A DNA stretch of 53,140 bases from Avibacterium volantium_A (lineage in GTDB: Bacteria; Pseudomonadota; Gammaproteobacteria; Enterobacterales; Pasteurellaceae): the NCBI RefSeq assembly GCF_049366555.1, contig NZ_JBMMGT010000016.1:1-53140 (forward strand), given 5' to 3'. The first letter of the stretch is position 1; each line of letters begins with the position of its first letter. Positions 34,079 through 42,769 of this stretch are shown here, piece after piece. The position numbers and the translations under genes are program-made. Below the pieces are notes generated by a model. That model had not been told where the DNA came from and did no database searches. It saw only the letters and a program-made list of their open reading frames with translations.

Positions 34079-34540
34079 ATGGTGCATAAAATGAAAAAAA
34101 TTCTTTCAGTTTTAATGGTAGTTGGCACGTTGATTTTAACGGGCTGTGCGAAAGTGCCTATGGCTTCAGAGGCAGAAGATGTGCAAGCCAAGCGGTTTGA
34201 TACCCCTAATAAAGCAATGTCTGGGTTGTATATTTATCGTGATTCCACATTTGGGGCGGCATTAAGAAAAAATCTTTATATTGACGATAAATTTATCGGG
34301 CAATCTGCTCCTAAAGTTTATTTTTATAAGTTAGTTACGGCTGGAAAACATAAAGTTTCTACTGATTCAGAATTTGGTAATAACGATTTATATATTACAA
34401 CAGAAGGCGGAAAGAACTATTTTATTCGGCAGTATATAAAAATGGGCGTTTTTGTTGGTGGGGCAAACCTTGAACAGATTGATGAAGAAAAAGCAAAAGC
34501 GGCTATTAAAAAGCTAAAACTTGCTCGTCCACTACAATAA
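34079..34540 (+). CDS. DUF2846-like lipoprotein
   Basis: This 153-aa protein has a lipoprotein signal peptide with lipobox LTGC (Cys23 counting from 34079). The body GLYIYRDSTFGAALRKNLYIDDKFIG and KVYFYKLVTAGKHKVSTDSE resembles the DUF2846 lipoprotein family; I judge this from pattern only. It is the third gene of the cassette, 10 nt after the barrel gene. AAGG precedes the ATG at 34079 by four bases; an in-frame ATG at 34091 is a possible start. Strong terminator at 34551. Confidence 0.78.
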   Translation: MVHKMKKILSVLMVVGTLILTGCAKVPMASEAEDVQAKRFDTPNKAMSGLYIYRDSTFGAALRKNLYIDDKFIGQSAPKVYFYKLVTAGKHKVSTDSEFGNNDLYITTEGGKNYFIRQYIKMGVFVGGANLEQIDEEKAKAAIKKLKLARPLQ

Positions 34541-34550
34541 TGACTCTCCT

Positions 34551-34582
34551 AAAAGCCATCAATAGATGGCTTTTGCTTTTTT
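34551..34582 (+). terminator. Terminator of the envelope cassette
   Basis: AAAAGCCATC (34551-34560) pairs perfectly with GATGGCTTTT (34565-34574) around AATA, followed by a T run. Confidence 0.9.
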
Positions 34583-34589
34583 AAAACTC

Positions 34590-34624
34590 CACAAAAAACC
34601 ACCGCACTTACGATACGGTGGTTT
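34590..34624 (-). terminator. Terminator of yfbU containing an uptake signal
   Basis: AAACCACCG (34596-34604) and CGGTGGTTT (34616-34624) form a 9-bp stem, and on the minus strand a T run follows (plus-strand A run 34593-34598). An uptake signal (34601-34609) forms part of the structure. It lies 6 nt after the yfbU stop. Confidence 0.78.
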
Positions 34625-34630
34625 CTTATA

Positions 34631-35125
34631 TTAAGCGTTCAGGATTTTTTGAATTTCAGCCATACTCAAATGATATTCGTGCGGGCAATTACGCCAAGCT
34701 TCAAGCATTTTGATGTATTTATCCCACATTGGGGTTTGAGAATCACAACCGTGTTCGCATTGCATAAATTCTGAGTATTTGCCTTCTGTACTGGTGATAA
34801 AACGTAAGTAATTGAGGTATTTTTTCTCACGCACAGCACAATAACCGGCAAATTGTAAACGGTGTGGCGTAACAGCAGATTTGTCGCCGAGATTATTATA
34901 AGAAACGTGCAAGGCGTGGTACATTTCCAGCGTGTCGCGCACAGTTTGGCATTCTTGTTCTGAAAGGTTAGAGAACTCTTTGTCTAACTCTTTTAATTCT
35001 AAGCCAAATCCGCCTTTCACGATCGTCTCCAAGCGTGTATATTGCGTCGCATTATTTGGATCTAATAAGCCCATTAATTTATATTGATTGGCTAAGATCA
35101 AACGCTGTGTTGAGGTCATTTCCAT
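34631..35125 (-). CDS. yfbU: YfbU family protein
   Basis: The 164-aa protein matches the E. coli YfbU family along its length: MEMTSTQRLILANQYKLM at the start, YHALHVSYNNL in the middle, SQTPMWDKYIKML and CPHEYHLSMAEIQKILNA at the end. The function is not established; it is mostly helical and probably cytoplasmic. The ATG has AGAAGGAATG upstream. It follows mlaA by 26 nt on the same strand, so the two may be cotranscribed. Confidence 0.93.
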   Translation of the reverse strand: MEMTSTQRLILANQYKLMGLLDPNNATQYTRLETIVKGGFGLELKELDKEFSNLSEQECQTVRDTLEMYHALHVSYNNLGDKSAVTPHRLQFAGYCAVREKKYLNYLRFITSTEGKYSEFMQCEHGCDSQTPMWDKYIKMLEAWRNCPHEYHLSMAEIQKILNA

Positions 35126-35151
35126 TTTTCATTCCTTCTTATTTTTAGTCT

Positions 35152-35892
35152 TTAGTCAATTTCTTTTAGTTCGTCAGCCGATAATGCGGGCGTTTCACTG
35201 CTCACATTGCCATCTTTAACATGATATTCCAAATTTTGGAAATAGGCTTCACGGAAGGTAACATAAGGATCTTGTGCTTGTTGTAAAAGGGCGTCTTTAT
35301 CAAGCAGTTTGGCACGACTATCAATGCCTTGAATGCCCCATTTTAATAATCCCCAAGGGCCAAGCAAAGATAGCATTGGGTAGGTAGTATCGACTAAATT
35401 GCCTAGATCTTGGCGTGGCGTTGCAGGTCCATACATTGGTAACATCACATAAGTACCCGTTTCGACACCATAAGCACCTAATGTATCACCGAAGCGGCGT
35501 TTTTCTTCCACGCGTAATGGTGGGCTTGCACTTGCCCAGTCAATCAAGCTGCCTAAGCCGAAAATACTGTTAATCCAGAAGCGATTGAAATGCACCATTG
35601 CTTTTTTAAATTCACCTTGCAATAGGCGATTGACGAAACTGGCTGGCTCATCAAGGTTATTCGCCACATTAATAATGCCCGTTTTCACTGGCTGCGGCAC
35701 ATAGTTTTTCCAGCCTTTTGCAACAGGTTTAAGAAGATAAGGATCAGCGACATGATAGTTAAAATCAAACATTGCGCGGTTAAAGCCCTCTAAAGGATCT
35801 TTGCGCTCACCAGTTTGCGGATCAATGGTCGCACAGCCTGTCAGCATTGCAGAACCCAACACCACGCTGGCAAGTAATACGGATTTTTTCAT
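35152..35892 (-). CDS. mlaA: Phospholipid-binding lipoprotein MlaA (VacJ)
   Basis: MlaA is 246 aa with lipobox LTGC (Cys20). The signatures DPLEGFNRAMFDFNYHV, VNRLLQGEFKKA and LGAYGVETGTYVMLPMYGPATPRQDLG identify it. In the outer membrane it removes surface-exposed phospholipid and passes it to MlaC for return to the inner membrane, keeping the outer leaflet rich in lipooligosaccharide. In Haemophilus, VacJ loss affects serum resistance. The C-terminal tail after about residue 215 is acidic. Divergent from carA. Confidence 0.95.
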   Translation of the reverse strand: MKKSVLLASVVLGSAMLTGCATIDPQTGERKDPLEGFNRAMFDFNYHVADPYLLKPVAKGWKNYVPQPVKTGIINVANNLDEPASFVNRLLQGEFKKAMVHFNRFWINSIFGLGSLIDWASASPPLRVEEKRRFGDTLGAYGVETGTYVMLPMYGPATPRQDLGNLVDTTYPMLSLLGPWGLLKWGIQGIDSRAKLLDKDALLQQAQDPYVTFREAYFQNLEYHVKDGNVSSETPALSADELKEID

Positions 35893-35987
35893 AAATAAGC
35901 CTTGTTACTTAAAATAAGGTACATTGTAAACAACTTGGTGAAAATCTACAAAATAAATCAGAGAAAAATAAATCGCTTGCATTACAT

Positions 35988-36029
35988 TGATTATTTATGC
36001 AAAATTAATGAATAAATATATTATTCATT
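35988..36029. promoter_or_regulatory. Candidate ArgR operator upstream of carA
   Basis: AATGAATAA (36007-36015) and TTATTCATT (36021-36029) are a perfect 9-bp inverted repeat with a 5-nt spacer. The half-sites match the ARG box TGAAT/ATTCA, though the spacing is wider than usual. Next to it TGATTATTTATGCA (35988-36001) matches the ARG-box core at 11 of 14 positions. Tandem ARG boxes regulate carAB in E. coli. Confidence 0.45.
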
Positions 36030-36043
36030 CCTTACGAATTTGC

Positions 36044-36072
36044 TTGAATATTGCGCTATTGTCTTTTAGAAT
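36044..36072 (+). promoter_or_regulatory. Promoter of carAB
   Basis: TTGAAT (36044-36049) and TAGAAT (36067-36072) are separated by 17 nt, each one or two bases from consensus. The palindrome at 36007-36029 lies just upstream. The leader to carA holds a tandem 12-mer at 36122-36144 and an uptake signal. Confidence 0.6.
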
Positions 36073-36215
36073 GAGCCAGTTTAGCCCGTGAGCTAACCAC
36101 CAATGCAATTTAGTGCAAACGCCAAACCAAAGACCAAACCAAAGTGCGGTGTTTTTTTGCTAAATTTCGGTTAATGAGCATTCGTAAGTGTTCACCTACA
36201 ATTAAGGAGTTTTTT

Positions 36216-37346
36216 ATGTCTAGTCCAGCAATTTTAGTCTTGGCTGACGGCAGCGTTTTCCACGGCACCTCTATTGGCGCAAGTGGCACAACCATTGGCG
36301 AAGTGGTGTTTAACACGTCAATGACCGGTTATCAAGAAATCTTGACCGATCCTTCCTATTTCCAACAAATCGTTACTCTAACCTATCCCCATATTGGCAA
36401 CACTGGCACCAATAATGAAGATCAAGAAAGCAATGCGGTGTACGCCAGCGGATTAATCATTCGCGATTTACCTTTGTTACACAGCAATTTCCGCGCCAAT
36501 CAAAGCCTTGCCGATTACCTAAAAGCCAATAACGTGGTGGCCATTGCAGATATTGATACACGCCGTTTAACCCGTTTATTGCGTGATAAAGGCGCAATGG
36601 CTGGCTGCATTATGGCAGGCGAAATTGATGAACAAAAAGCCCTGACGCTTGCCCAAAGTTTTGGCTCAATGGCAGGCAAAGATTTAGCCCAGCAAGTTAC
36701 CTGCCAAGCGCCTTATGAATGGACACAAGGGGAATGGCAATTAGGCAAAGGCTATAATCCACAGCCAGAGCAGAAATATCATATTGTCGCTTATGATTTC
36801 GGTGTCAAACACAATATCCTCAGAATGTTGGCAGAACGTGGCTGTAAAATCACTGTGGTACCAGCCAAAACTTCTGCCGAACAAATGCTGGCTTACCAAC
36901 CAGACGGCATTTTCTTATCCAATGGTCCAGGCGATCCTGAACCCTGTGATTACGCCATCAGCGCTATCCAAACCTTAATCGCAAGCAAAAAACCAATTTT
37001 CGGCATTTGCTTAGGTCACCAATTATTAGGCCTCGCGGTGGGCGGAAAAACCAAAAAAATGCCATTTGGCCACCACGGCGCCAACCACCCTGTGCAGGAT
37101 CTGGATACGCAAAAAGTGTTCATCACTAGCCAAAACCACGGTTTTGAAGTGGACGAACACAGCCTACCAAAAAACGTGAAAATAACCCACCGCTCTTTAT
37201 TTGATGATTCCGTGCAAGGCATTGAGCTAACCGACCAAGTGGCATTTTCTTTCCAAGGCCACCCCGAAGCCAGCCCCGGCCCAAATGATGTAGCATATTT
37301 GTTTGATAAGTTTGTGGCGGCGTTAGAACAAGCTAAACAAAAATAA
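36216..37346 (+). CDS. carA: Carbamoyl-phosphate synthase small subunit CarA
   Basis: CarA is 376 aa. The N-terminal domain ends near residue 185 and the class I glutamine amidotransferase domain follows, with nucleophile Cys265 in FGICLGHQ and the His349/Glu351 pair in FQGHPEASPGP. It releases ammonia from glutamine for CarB. The ATG at 36216 has AAGGAG seven bases upstream; in-frame ATGs further upstream lie in the leader. Confidence 0.97.
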   Translation: MSSPAILVLADGSVFHGTSIGASGTTIGEVVFNTSMTGYQEILTDPSYFQQIVTLTYPHIGNTGTNNEDQESNAVYASGLIIRDLPLLHSNFRANQSLADYLKANNVVAIADIDTRRLTRLLRDKGAMAGCIMAGEIDEQKALTLAQSFGSMAGKDLAQQVTCQAPYEWTQGEWQLGKGYNPQPEQKYHIVAYDFGVKHNILRMLAERGCKITVVPAKTSAEQMLAYQPDGIFLSNGPGDPEPCDYAISAIQTLIASKKPIFGICLGHQLLGLAVGGKTKKMPFGHHGANHPVQDLDTQKVFITSQNHGFEVDEHSLPKNVKITHRSLFDDSVQGIELTDQVAFSFQGHPEASPGPNDVAYLFDKFVAALEQAKQK

Positions 37347-37418
37347 AACTAATAATGAGCCACAAAGCTGGATTAACAATCCATACACAACGTTAAAAAT
37401 ATTATAAGAGAAACCAAA

Positions 37419-40400
37419 ATGCCAAAACGTACAGACATAAAGACAATATTAATTATCGGTGCAGGCCCGATTGTGATTGGGCAGGCGTGTGAATTTGATT
37501 ATTCGGGCGCGCAGGCGTGCAAAGCGTTGTGTGAAGAAGGTTATAAGGTGGTGTTAGTCAATTCTAATCCAGCCACCATTATGACCGATCCTGATATGGC
37601 GGACGTGACCTACATTGAGCCAATTACTTGGCAAACAGTGGAAAAAATCATTGAGAAAGAGCGTCCTGATGCCATTTTGCCAACAATGGGCGGACAAACC
37701 GCGCTGAATTGCGCCTTAGATCTGTCCAAAAATGGCGTGCTAAAAAAATACGGTGTGGAACTGATCGGTGCAAGTGAAGATGCTATTGATAAAGCGGAAG
37801 ATCGCGGGCGCTTTAAAGAAGCAATGGCGAAAATCGGCTTAAATACACCAAAATCCTTTGTCTGCCATACCTTTGATGAAGCTTGGGCGGCACAGGCGGA
37901 AGTGGGCTTCCCAACCCTAATTCGTCCCTCTTTCACAATGGGCGGTTCAGGCGGTGGGATCGCCTATAACCGTGATGAATTTGTCGCTATTTGTGAACGT
38001 GGTTTTGATGCCTCGCCAACCCACGAATTACTTATCGAACAATCGGTGTTAGGCTGGAAAGAATACGAAATGGAAGTGGTGCGTGATAAAGCGGATAACT
38101 GCATTATCGTCTGCTCCATTGAGAATTTTGACCCAATGGGCGTGCATACGGGGGACTCCATCACCGTTGCCCCCGCACAAACCCTCACCGATAAAGAATA
38201 TCAAATTATGCGTAATGCCAGCCTTGCGGTGTTGCGTGAAATCGGCGTGGATACGGGCGGTTCAAACGTGCAATTTGCCATTAATCCTGCCAACGGCGAA
38301 ATGATCGTGATCGAAATGAACCCGCGTGTGAGCCGTTCTTCTGCCCTTGCCTCGAAAGCCACAGGCTTCCCCATCGCAAAAGTGGCAGCAAAATTAGCGG
38401 TGGGCTATACGCTCAATGAATTGCGGAACGACATCACGGGCGGGCTAATTCCTGCCTCTTTCGAGCCGTCCATTGATTATGTCGTAACCAAAGTGCCACG
38501 TTTTGCCTTTGAAAAATTCCCGAAAGCGGACGATCGCCTCACTACGCAAATGAAATCGGTCGGCGAAGTGATGGCAATGGGACGCACTTTCCAAGAAAGC
38601 TTACAAAAAGCCTTGCGTGGTTTGGAAACGGGCATTTGTGGGTTTAATTTGCTTTCCGAAGCCCCTGAGAAAATCCGCACCGAGCTAGGTAATCCCGGCC
38701 CGAACCGCATTCTTTACGTTGCCGATGCCTTTGGTGCGGGCTTTAGTTTGGAAGAAGTGCATCATTATTCCAAAATCGACCCGTGGTTCTTAGTGCAAAT
38801 TCAAGATTTGGTGCAAGAAGAATTGGCACTTGAGCAAAAAACACTAGATCAGCTCGATTATGCAGAGCTTCGCCGCCTAAAACGCAAAGGTTTCTCCGAC
38901 AAACGTATTGCTCAGTTGGTGAAAAGCACGGAAAGTGCGGTGCGAAATTTACGCAAATCTTTCAATCTTCACCCTGTTTATAAGCGCGTGGATACTTGTG
39001 CAGGCGAGTTTAAATCCGACACCGCATACCTTTATTCCACCTATGAAGAAGAATGCGAAGCCAATCCTTCTGATCGTAAAAAAATTATGATCTTAGGTGG
39101 GGGGCCGAACCGCATCGGGCAAGGTATTGAGTTTGATTATTGCTGTGTACACGCCGCCCTTGCCTTGCGTGAAAGCGGCTTTGAAACCATTATGGTGAAC
39201 TGCAACCCTGAAACGGTTTCCACCGATTTTGACACCTCAGATCGCCTTTATTTTGAGCCGCTCACCCTTGAAGATGTGTTAGAAATCATTCACGTTGAAC
39301 AGCCTTATGGAGTGATCGTGCATTATGGCGGTCAAACCCCATTGAAACTTGCCAATGCTTTAGCGGAAAATGGCGTGAATATTATCGGCACGTCCGCAGA
39401 CAGCATTGACGCAGCCGAAGATCGCGAGCGCTTCCAACAAATTTTACAACAGCTCGGTTTAAAACAGCCAAACAACCGCACCGCACGCAATGCCATTGAT
39501 GCGGTGAAATTGGCGGAAGAAGTGGGCTATCCGCTAGTGGTGCGCCCTTCTTATGTGCTAGGCGGACGAGCAATGCAAATCGTGTATAACGTGGACGAAC
39601 TCAATCAATATATGCGTGAGGCGGTGCAAGTGTCGGACGACAGCCCAATTTTGCTTGATCACTTCTTAAATAACGCCATTGAAGTGGACGTAGATTGCAT
39701 TTGCGACGGCAGCCAAGTGGTGATCGGTGGCATTATGCAGCATATTGAACAAGCGGGGATTCACAGCGGTGATAGCGCTTGCTCTCTGCCGCCTTATTCC
39801 TTAAGCACAGAAATTCAAGATGAAATCCGCCGTCAAACGGCGGCAATGGCAAAAGCCTTGAACGTGGTGGGCTTGATGAACGTGCAATTTGCCGTGCAAG
39901 ATGGCGTGATTTATGTGTTAGAAGTGAATCCACGCGCCAGCCGTACTGTGCCGTTTGTGAGCAAAGCCACAGGGCGACCATTAGCCAAAATCGCCGCGCG
40001 TGTAATGGCAGGAATGAGCCTAAGCGAACAGCAAATTCAAGGCGAAATTCAACCGCACTTTTATGCAGTGAAAGAAGCGGTTTTCCCATTCATCAAATTC
40101 CCAGGGGTAGATACCATCTTAGGCCCTGAAATGCGCTCTACTGGCGAAGTGATGGGCGTGGGCGAAACCTTTGCTGAAGCCTTCATCAAAGCCCAACTCG
40201 GCGCAGGCGAACGCATTGCGAAAACCGGTAAAGTATTCCTTTCTGTGGATAACAAAGACAAAGCACGTTTATTGCCAACCGTCCAACGCTTGCAAGAACA
40301 AGGCTACGGCTTATGTGCCACCATCGGCACAGCGAACTTCCTGCGCGAAAACGGTATCTTCGCACAAATCGTCAATAAAGTGCGTGAAGGCCGCCCACAT

Positions 40401-40613
40401 ATTGTGGACGCGATCAAAAACGGCGAAATCGCTATGGTGATAAACACTGTAGGCAGCCTGCCTGAAAGTGTGGAAGACAGCCACTCTATTCGCCGCAGCG
40501 CATTACAACAAAAAGTGTTTATCCAAACCACTCTCGCCGCTGCCGAAGCCTTAGTGGAAAGTGTGAAGAATTTAGATGATTACAAGGTTTACGCCTTGCA
40601 AAACTTACATTAA
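37419..40613 (+). CDS. carB: Carbamoyl-phosphate synthase large subunit CarB
   Basis: CarB is 1064 aa and consists of two homologous ATP-grasp halves (about residues 1-400 and 550-935), an oligomerisation region between them, and a C-terminal allosteric MGS-like domain from about residue 936 (VFLSVDNKDKARLLPTVQRL). Glycine-rich starts are visible in both halves (IIGAGPIVIGQACEFDYSG and ILGGGPNRIGQGIEFDY). It makes carbamoyl phosphate for arginine and pyrimidine synthesis. It lies 72 nt after carA. Confidence 0.98.
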   Translation: MPKRTDIKTILIIGAGPIVIGQACEFDYSGAQACKALCEEGYKVVLVNSNPATIMTDPDMADVTYIEPITWQTVEKIIEKERPDAILPTMGGQTALNCALDLSKNGVLKKYGVELIGASEDAIDKAEDRGRFKEAMAKIGLNTPKSFVCHTFDEAWAAQAEVGFPTLIRPSFTMGGSGGGIAYNRDEFVAICERGFDASPTHELLIEQSVLGWKEYEMEVVRDKADNCIIVCSIENFDPMGVHTGDSITVAPAQTLTDKEYQIMRNASLAVLREIGVDTGGSNVQFAINPANGEMIVIEMNPRVSRSSALASKATGFPIAKVAAKLAVGYTLNELRNDITGGLIPASFEPSIDYVVTKVPRFAFEKFPKADDRLTTQMKSVGEVMAMGRTFQESLQKALRGLETGICGFNLLSEAPEKIRTELGNPGPNRILYVADAFGAGFSLEEVHHYSKIDPWFLVQIQDLVQEELALEQKTLDQLDYAELRRLKRKGFSDKRIAQLVKSTESAVRNLRKSFNLHPVYKRVDTCAGEFKSDTAYLYSTYEEECEANPSDRKKIMILGGGPNRIGQGIEFDYCCVHAALALRESGFETIMVNCNPETVSTDFDTSDRLYFEPLTLEDVLEIIHVEQPYGVIVHYGGQTPLKLANALAENGVNIIGTSADSIDAAEDRERFQQILQQLGLKQPNNRTARNAIDAVKLAEEVGYPLVVRPSYVLGGRAMQIVYNVDELNQYMREAVQVSDDSPILLDHFLNNAIEVDVDCICDGSQVVIGGIMQHIEQAGIHSGDSACSLPPYSLSTEIQDEIRRQTAAMAKALNVVGLMNVQFAVQDGVIYVLEVNPRASRTVPFVSKATGRPLAKIAARVMAGMSLSEQQIQGEIQPHFYAVKEAVFPFIKFPGVDTILGPEMRSTGEVMGVGETFAEAFIKAQLGAGERIAKTGKVFLSVDNKDKARLLPTVQRLQEQGYGLCATIGTANFLRENGIFAQIVNKVREGRPHIVDAIKNGEIAMVINTVGSLPESVEDSHSIRRSALQQKVFIQTTLAAAEALVESVKNLDDYKVYALQNLH

Positions 40614-40678
40614 GCAAAAGGGCAAATGCCAAAAAAGTAAAGTGCGGTGTAAAATTCGCGAGTTTTTTATAAATAAAA

Positions 40679-40702
40679 AGGCTGGGAAACCAGCCTGTTT
40701 TT
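40679..40702. terminator. Bidirectional terminator between carB and the IclR gene
   Basis: AGGCTGG (40679-40685) pairs with CCAGCCT (40690-40696) around GAAA. GTTTTT follows on the plus strand and TTTTTAT on the minus strand, so it can serve both convergent genes. Confidence 0.82.
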
Positions 40703-40714
40703 CGTTGGGAGAAT

Positions 40715-41509
40715 TTATTCTGCGATATTTTCATACCCTAATTCTTTTGAAATTGCCCTTGCTACGTTTTGAATTTTATTTAGCAGATAAGGAATACCAA
40801 TCTGACGCAGTTTATAAGATGAAAGTGATACTGAAACTGCGTAATCTACAATTCCGTGGTAATTAAAAACTGGGCAAGCCACGCAAACCACACCGATTTC
40901 ATTCTCTTCTCTATCCATTGCGAATTGTTCTTGTCGAATATCATTTAGCTCTTTTTCCATTAAATGAATATCCGTGACGGTGTTGCTGGTAAGCTGCTTG
41001 ATATTATGTTTTTGTTGTTGCCAATAATGGGCGAGATAATCTTCATTCTTTTCGTAAGCAAGGTAAAGTTTGCCCATTGCTGAACAGTAAAGCTGCAATC
41101 GTTGTCCGATATAGGCTTGGGTTCGTAGCATACCTGTGGTGGGTTCAAGTTTATAGATCATAATGGCGTGATCATCTTCTCTTTTAGAGAAATTGACGGT
41201 TTCGCCAAGGCTAAGGTTAAGCTCTTCTAAATAAGGTGCTGCAACATTAATAATGTTTAACGAAGCAAGCATTTTTTGCCCTATTCCTAAGCATTTTGTT
41301 GTTAAACGATAATTTCCTGCAATTCCTGATGGTTGTACATAGCCTTCGGTTTGCAATCCTTGTAATAAACGATGTACGGTACTTTTATTTAACTGTGAAA
41401 TTTCAGCTAATTTTGCAAGTGGGCATCCATTTGGAAAGTCGCTCAAAATATCAATTAAACGAAGCCCTCGAATGAGGCTTTGATTGCCACCAACTTTATC
41501 TTCAGACAT
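40715..41509 (-). CDS. yiaJ: IclR-family regulator of the sugar-acid operon (YiaJ-like)
   Basis: The 264-aa protein has an N-terminal winged helix (about residues 10-75: SLIRGLRLIDILSDF, LAEISQLNKSTVHRLLQGLQTEGYV) and a C-terminal IclR effector domain (from about 85; motif SAMGKLYLAY and the cysteine-containing EIGVVCVACPVFNY). It resembles E. coli YiaJ, the repressor of the yiaK-S operon, and sits divergent from the same kind of operon. Two matching putative operators lie in the 233-bp gap, one overlapping its own likely promoter, so autoregulation is expected. The symbol is by context. Confidence 0.85.
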   Translation of the reverse strand: MSEDKVGGNQSLIRGLRLIDILSDFPNGCPLAKLAEISQLNKSTVHRLLQGLQTEGYVQPSGIAGNYRLTTKCLGIGQKMLASLNIINVAAPYLEELNLSLGETVNFSKREDDHAIMIYKLEPTTGMLRTQAYIGQRLQLYCSAMGKLYLAYEKNEDYLAHYWQQQKHNIKQLTSNTVTDIHLMEKELNDIRQEQFAMDREENEIGVVCVACPVFNYHGIVDYAVSVSLSSYKLRQIGIPYLLNKIQNVARAISKELGYENIAE

Positions 41510-41553
41510 AGTGATTCTCCAAGCTATTTTTAAGCATTTAGTCTAACAAACTT

Positions 41554-41582
41554 ACTATACCCTCTCCATTTCATATTGTGGA
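41554..41582 (-). promoter_or_regulatory. Candidate promoter of the IclR regulator gene
   Basis: On the minus strand TCCACA (plus 41582-41577) and TATAGT (41559-41554) are separated by 17 nt. The putative operator at 41568-41593 covers the -35. Confidence 0.5.
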
Positions 41583-41593
41583 ATAAAATTTCA
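41568..41593 (+). promoter_or_regulatory. Putative IclR operator, copy 1
   Basis: This 26-bp site begins ATTTCATATTGTG and contains TGGAAT-AAA-ATTTCA, a 15-bp near-palindrome like the IclR-family consensus TGGAAAT-N-ATTTCCA. It agrees with copy 2 (41706-41731, reverse orientation) at 21 of 26 positions, the first 13 identical. Confidence 0.6.
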
Positions 41594-41674
41594 AATAAAT
41601 GAGAGATTGATCACAAATTGAGAAAAAATATTTTAACTAATTGATTTTAATAGTTTTTTATTTTTTGTGGAAGA

Positions 41675-41702
41675 TTGACTTTATTTTGCTTAATAATGTA
41701 AT
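41675..41702 (+). promoter_or_regulatory. Promoter of the dlgD-ulaD operon
   Basis: TTGACT (41675-41680) and TGTAAT (41697-41702), each five of six to consensus, are separated by 16 nt. Operator copy 2 begins four bases after the -10, covering the expected start point. Confidence 0.7.
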
Positions 41703-41705
41703 TTA

Positions 41706-41731
41706 TGGAACATAATTTCACAATATGAAAT
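41706..41731 (-). promoter_or_regulatory. Putative IclR operator, copy 2
   Basis: The reverse complement of 41706-41731 begins ATTTCATATTGTG like copy 1 and contains a TGGAA-N5-TTTCA near-palindrome. Its position across the transcription start is the usual place for a repressor site. Confidence 0.6.
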
Positions 41732-41742
41732 AAGAGGTCGTT

Positions 41743-42741
41743 ATGTTAGTTTCCTATGAAGATTTAAAAGCTGAATTTAAACGCGTTTTACTTGCACGCA
41801 ATGTGCGTGAGGAAATTGCGGAAGAATGTGCCACAGTGTTTGCTGATACCACACAGGCCGGTGCTTATTCCCACGGTGTGAACCGCTTCCCACGTTTTAT
41901 CCAACAATTAGAAAATGGTGATATTGTGCCAGAAGCTGTGCCAACAAAAGTATTGTCGTTAGGCGCGATTGAGCAATGGGACGCTCATCAAGCCATCGGT
42001 AATTTAACGGCGAAAAAAATGATGGATCGTGCAATGGAAATTGCGGATCAATATGGTATTGGGGTTGTTGCATTGCGTAATGCAAACCACTGGATGCGTG
42101 GCGGAAGTTATGGTTGGCAAGCCGCAGAGAAGGGCTATATCGGTATTTGTTGGACAAATGCGTTAGCGGTTATGCCACCTTGGGGAGCAAAAGAATGCCG
42201 TATTGGTACAAACCCACTGATTATTGCCGTGCCAACGAACCCAATTACGATGGTCGATATGTCTTGTTCTATGTATTCCTATGGAATGTTAGAAGTTCAT
42301 CGCCTAGCAGGTCGCCAAACCTTTGTTGATGCAGGATTTGATGATGATGGTAATTTGACCCGTGATCCTGCTACGGTTGAGAAAAATCGTCGTTTATTAC
42401 CAATGGGCTTTTGGAAAGGATCTGGGCTTTCAATCGTGTTAGATATGATTGCCACTTTACTTTCTAATGGCTTATCCACCGCTGCCGTTACAGAAGATAA
42501 AGATGACGAATATTGCGTCTCTCAAGTCTTTATTGCCATTGAGGTTGATCGCTTAATTGATGGGAAAACGAAGGATGAAAAACTTAACCGCATTATGGAA
42601 TATGTGAGAACTGCGGAACGTGCTGATCCTGATGTTGCAGTTCGCCTCCCTGGACACGAATTCACAACGATTTTAGCGGAAAATAAAGCAAAGGGTATTC
42701 CTGTTGATGATACTGTATGGGCGAAGTTGAAAGCATTATAG
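41743..42741 (+). CDS. dlgD: 2,3-diketo-L-gulonate reductase DlgD (YiaK)
   Basis: The 332-aa protein belongs to the LDH2/malate-lactate dehydrogenase type. The catalytic His44 lies in AYSHGVNRF, as in E. coli YiaK. Other conserved parts are ALRNANHWMRGGSYGWQAAEKGYIGICWTNA (about residues 107-137, given only in outline) and MGFWKGSGLSIVLD near residue 225. It reduces 2,3-diketo-L-gulonate to 3-keto-L-gulonate with NADH in the cytoplasm. First gene of the operon, with a moderate ribosome site (AAGAGG). Confidence 0.92.
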   Translation: MLVSYEDLKAEFKRVLLARNVREEIAEECATVFADTTQAGAYSHGVNRFPRFIQQLENGDIVPEAVPTKVLSLGAIEQWDAHQAIGNLTAKKMMDRAMEIADQYGIGVVALRNANHWMRGGSYGWQAAEKGYIGICWTNALAVMPPWGAKECRIGTNPLIIAVPTNPITMVDMSCSMYSYGMLEVHRLAGRQTFVDAGFDDDGNLTRDPATVEKNRRLLPMGFWKGSGLSIVLDMIATLLSNGLSTAAVTEDKDDEYCVSQVFIAIEVDRLIDGKTKDEKLNRIMEYVRTAERADPDVAVRLPGHEFTTILAENKAKGIPVDDTVWAKLKAL

Positions 42742-42769
42742 TGTGATGAGTGAATAAAAGGAGTGAGCA

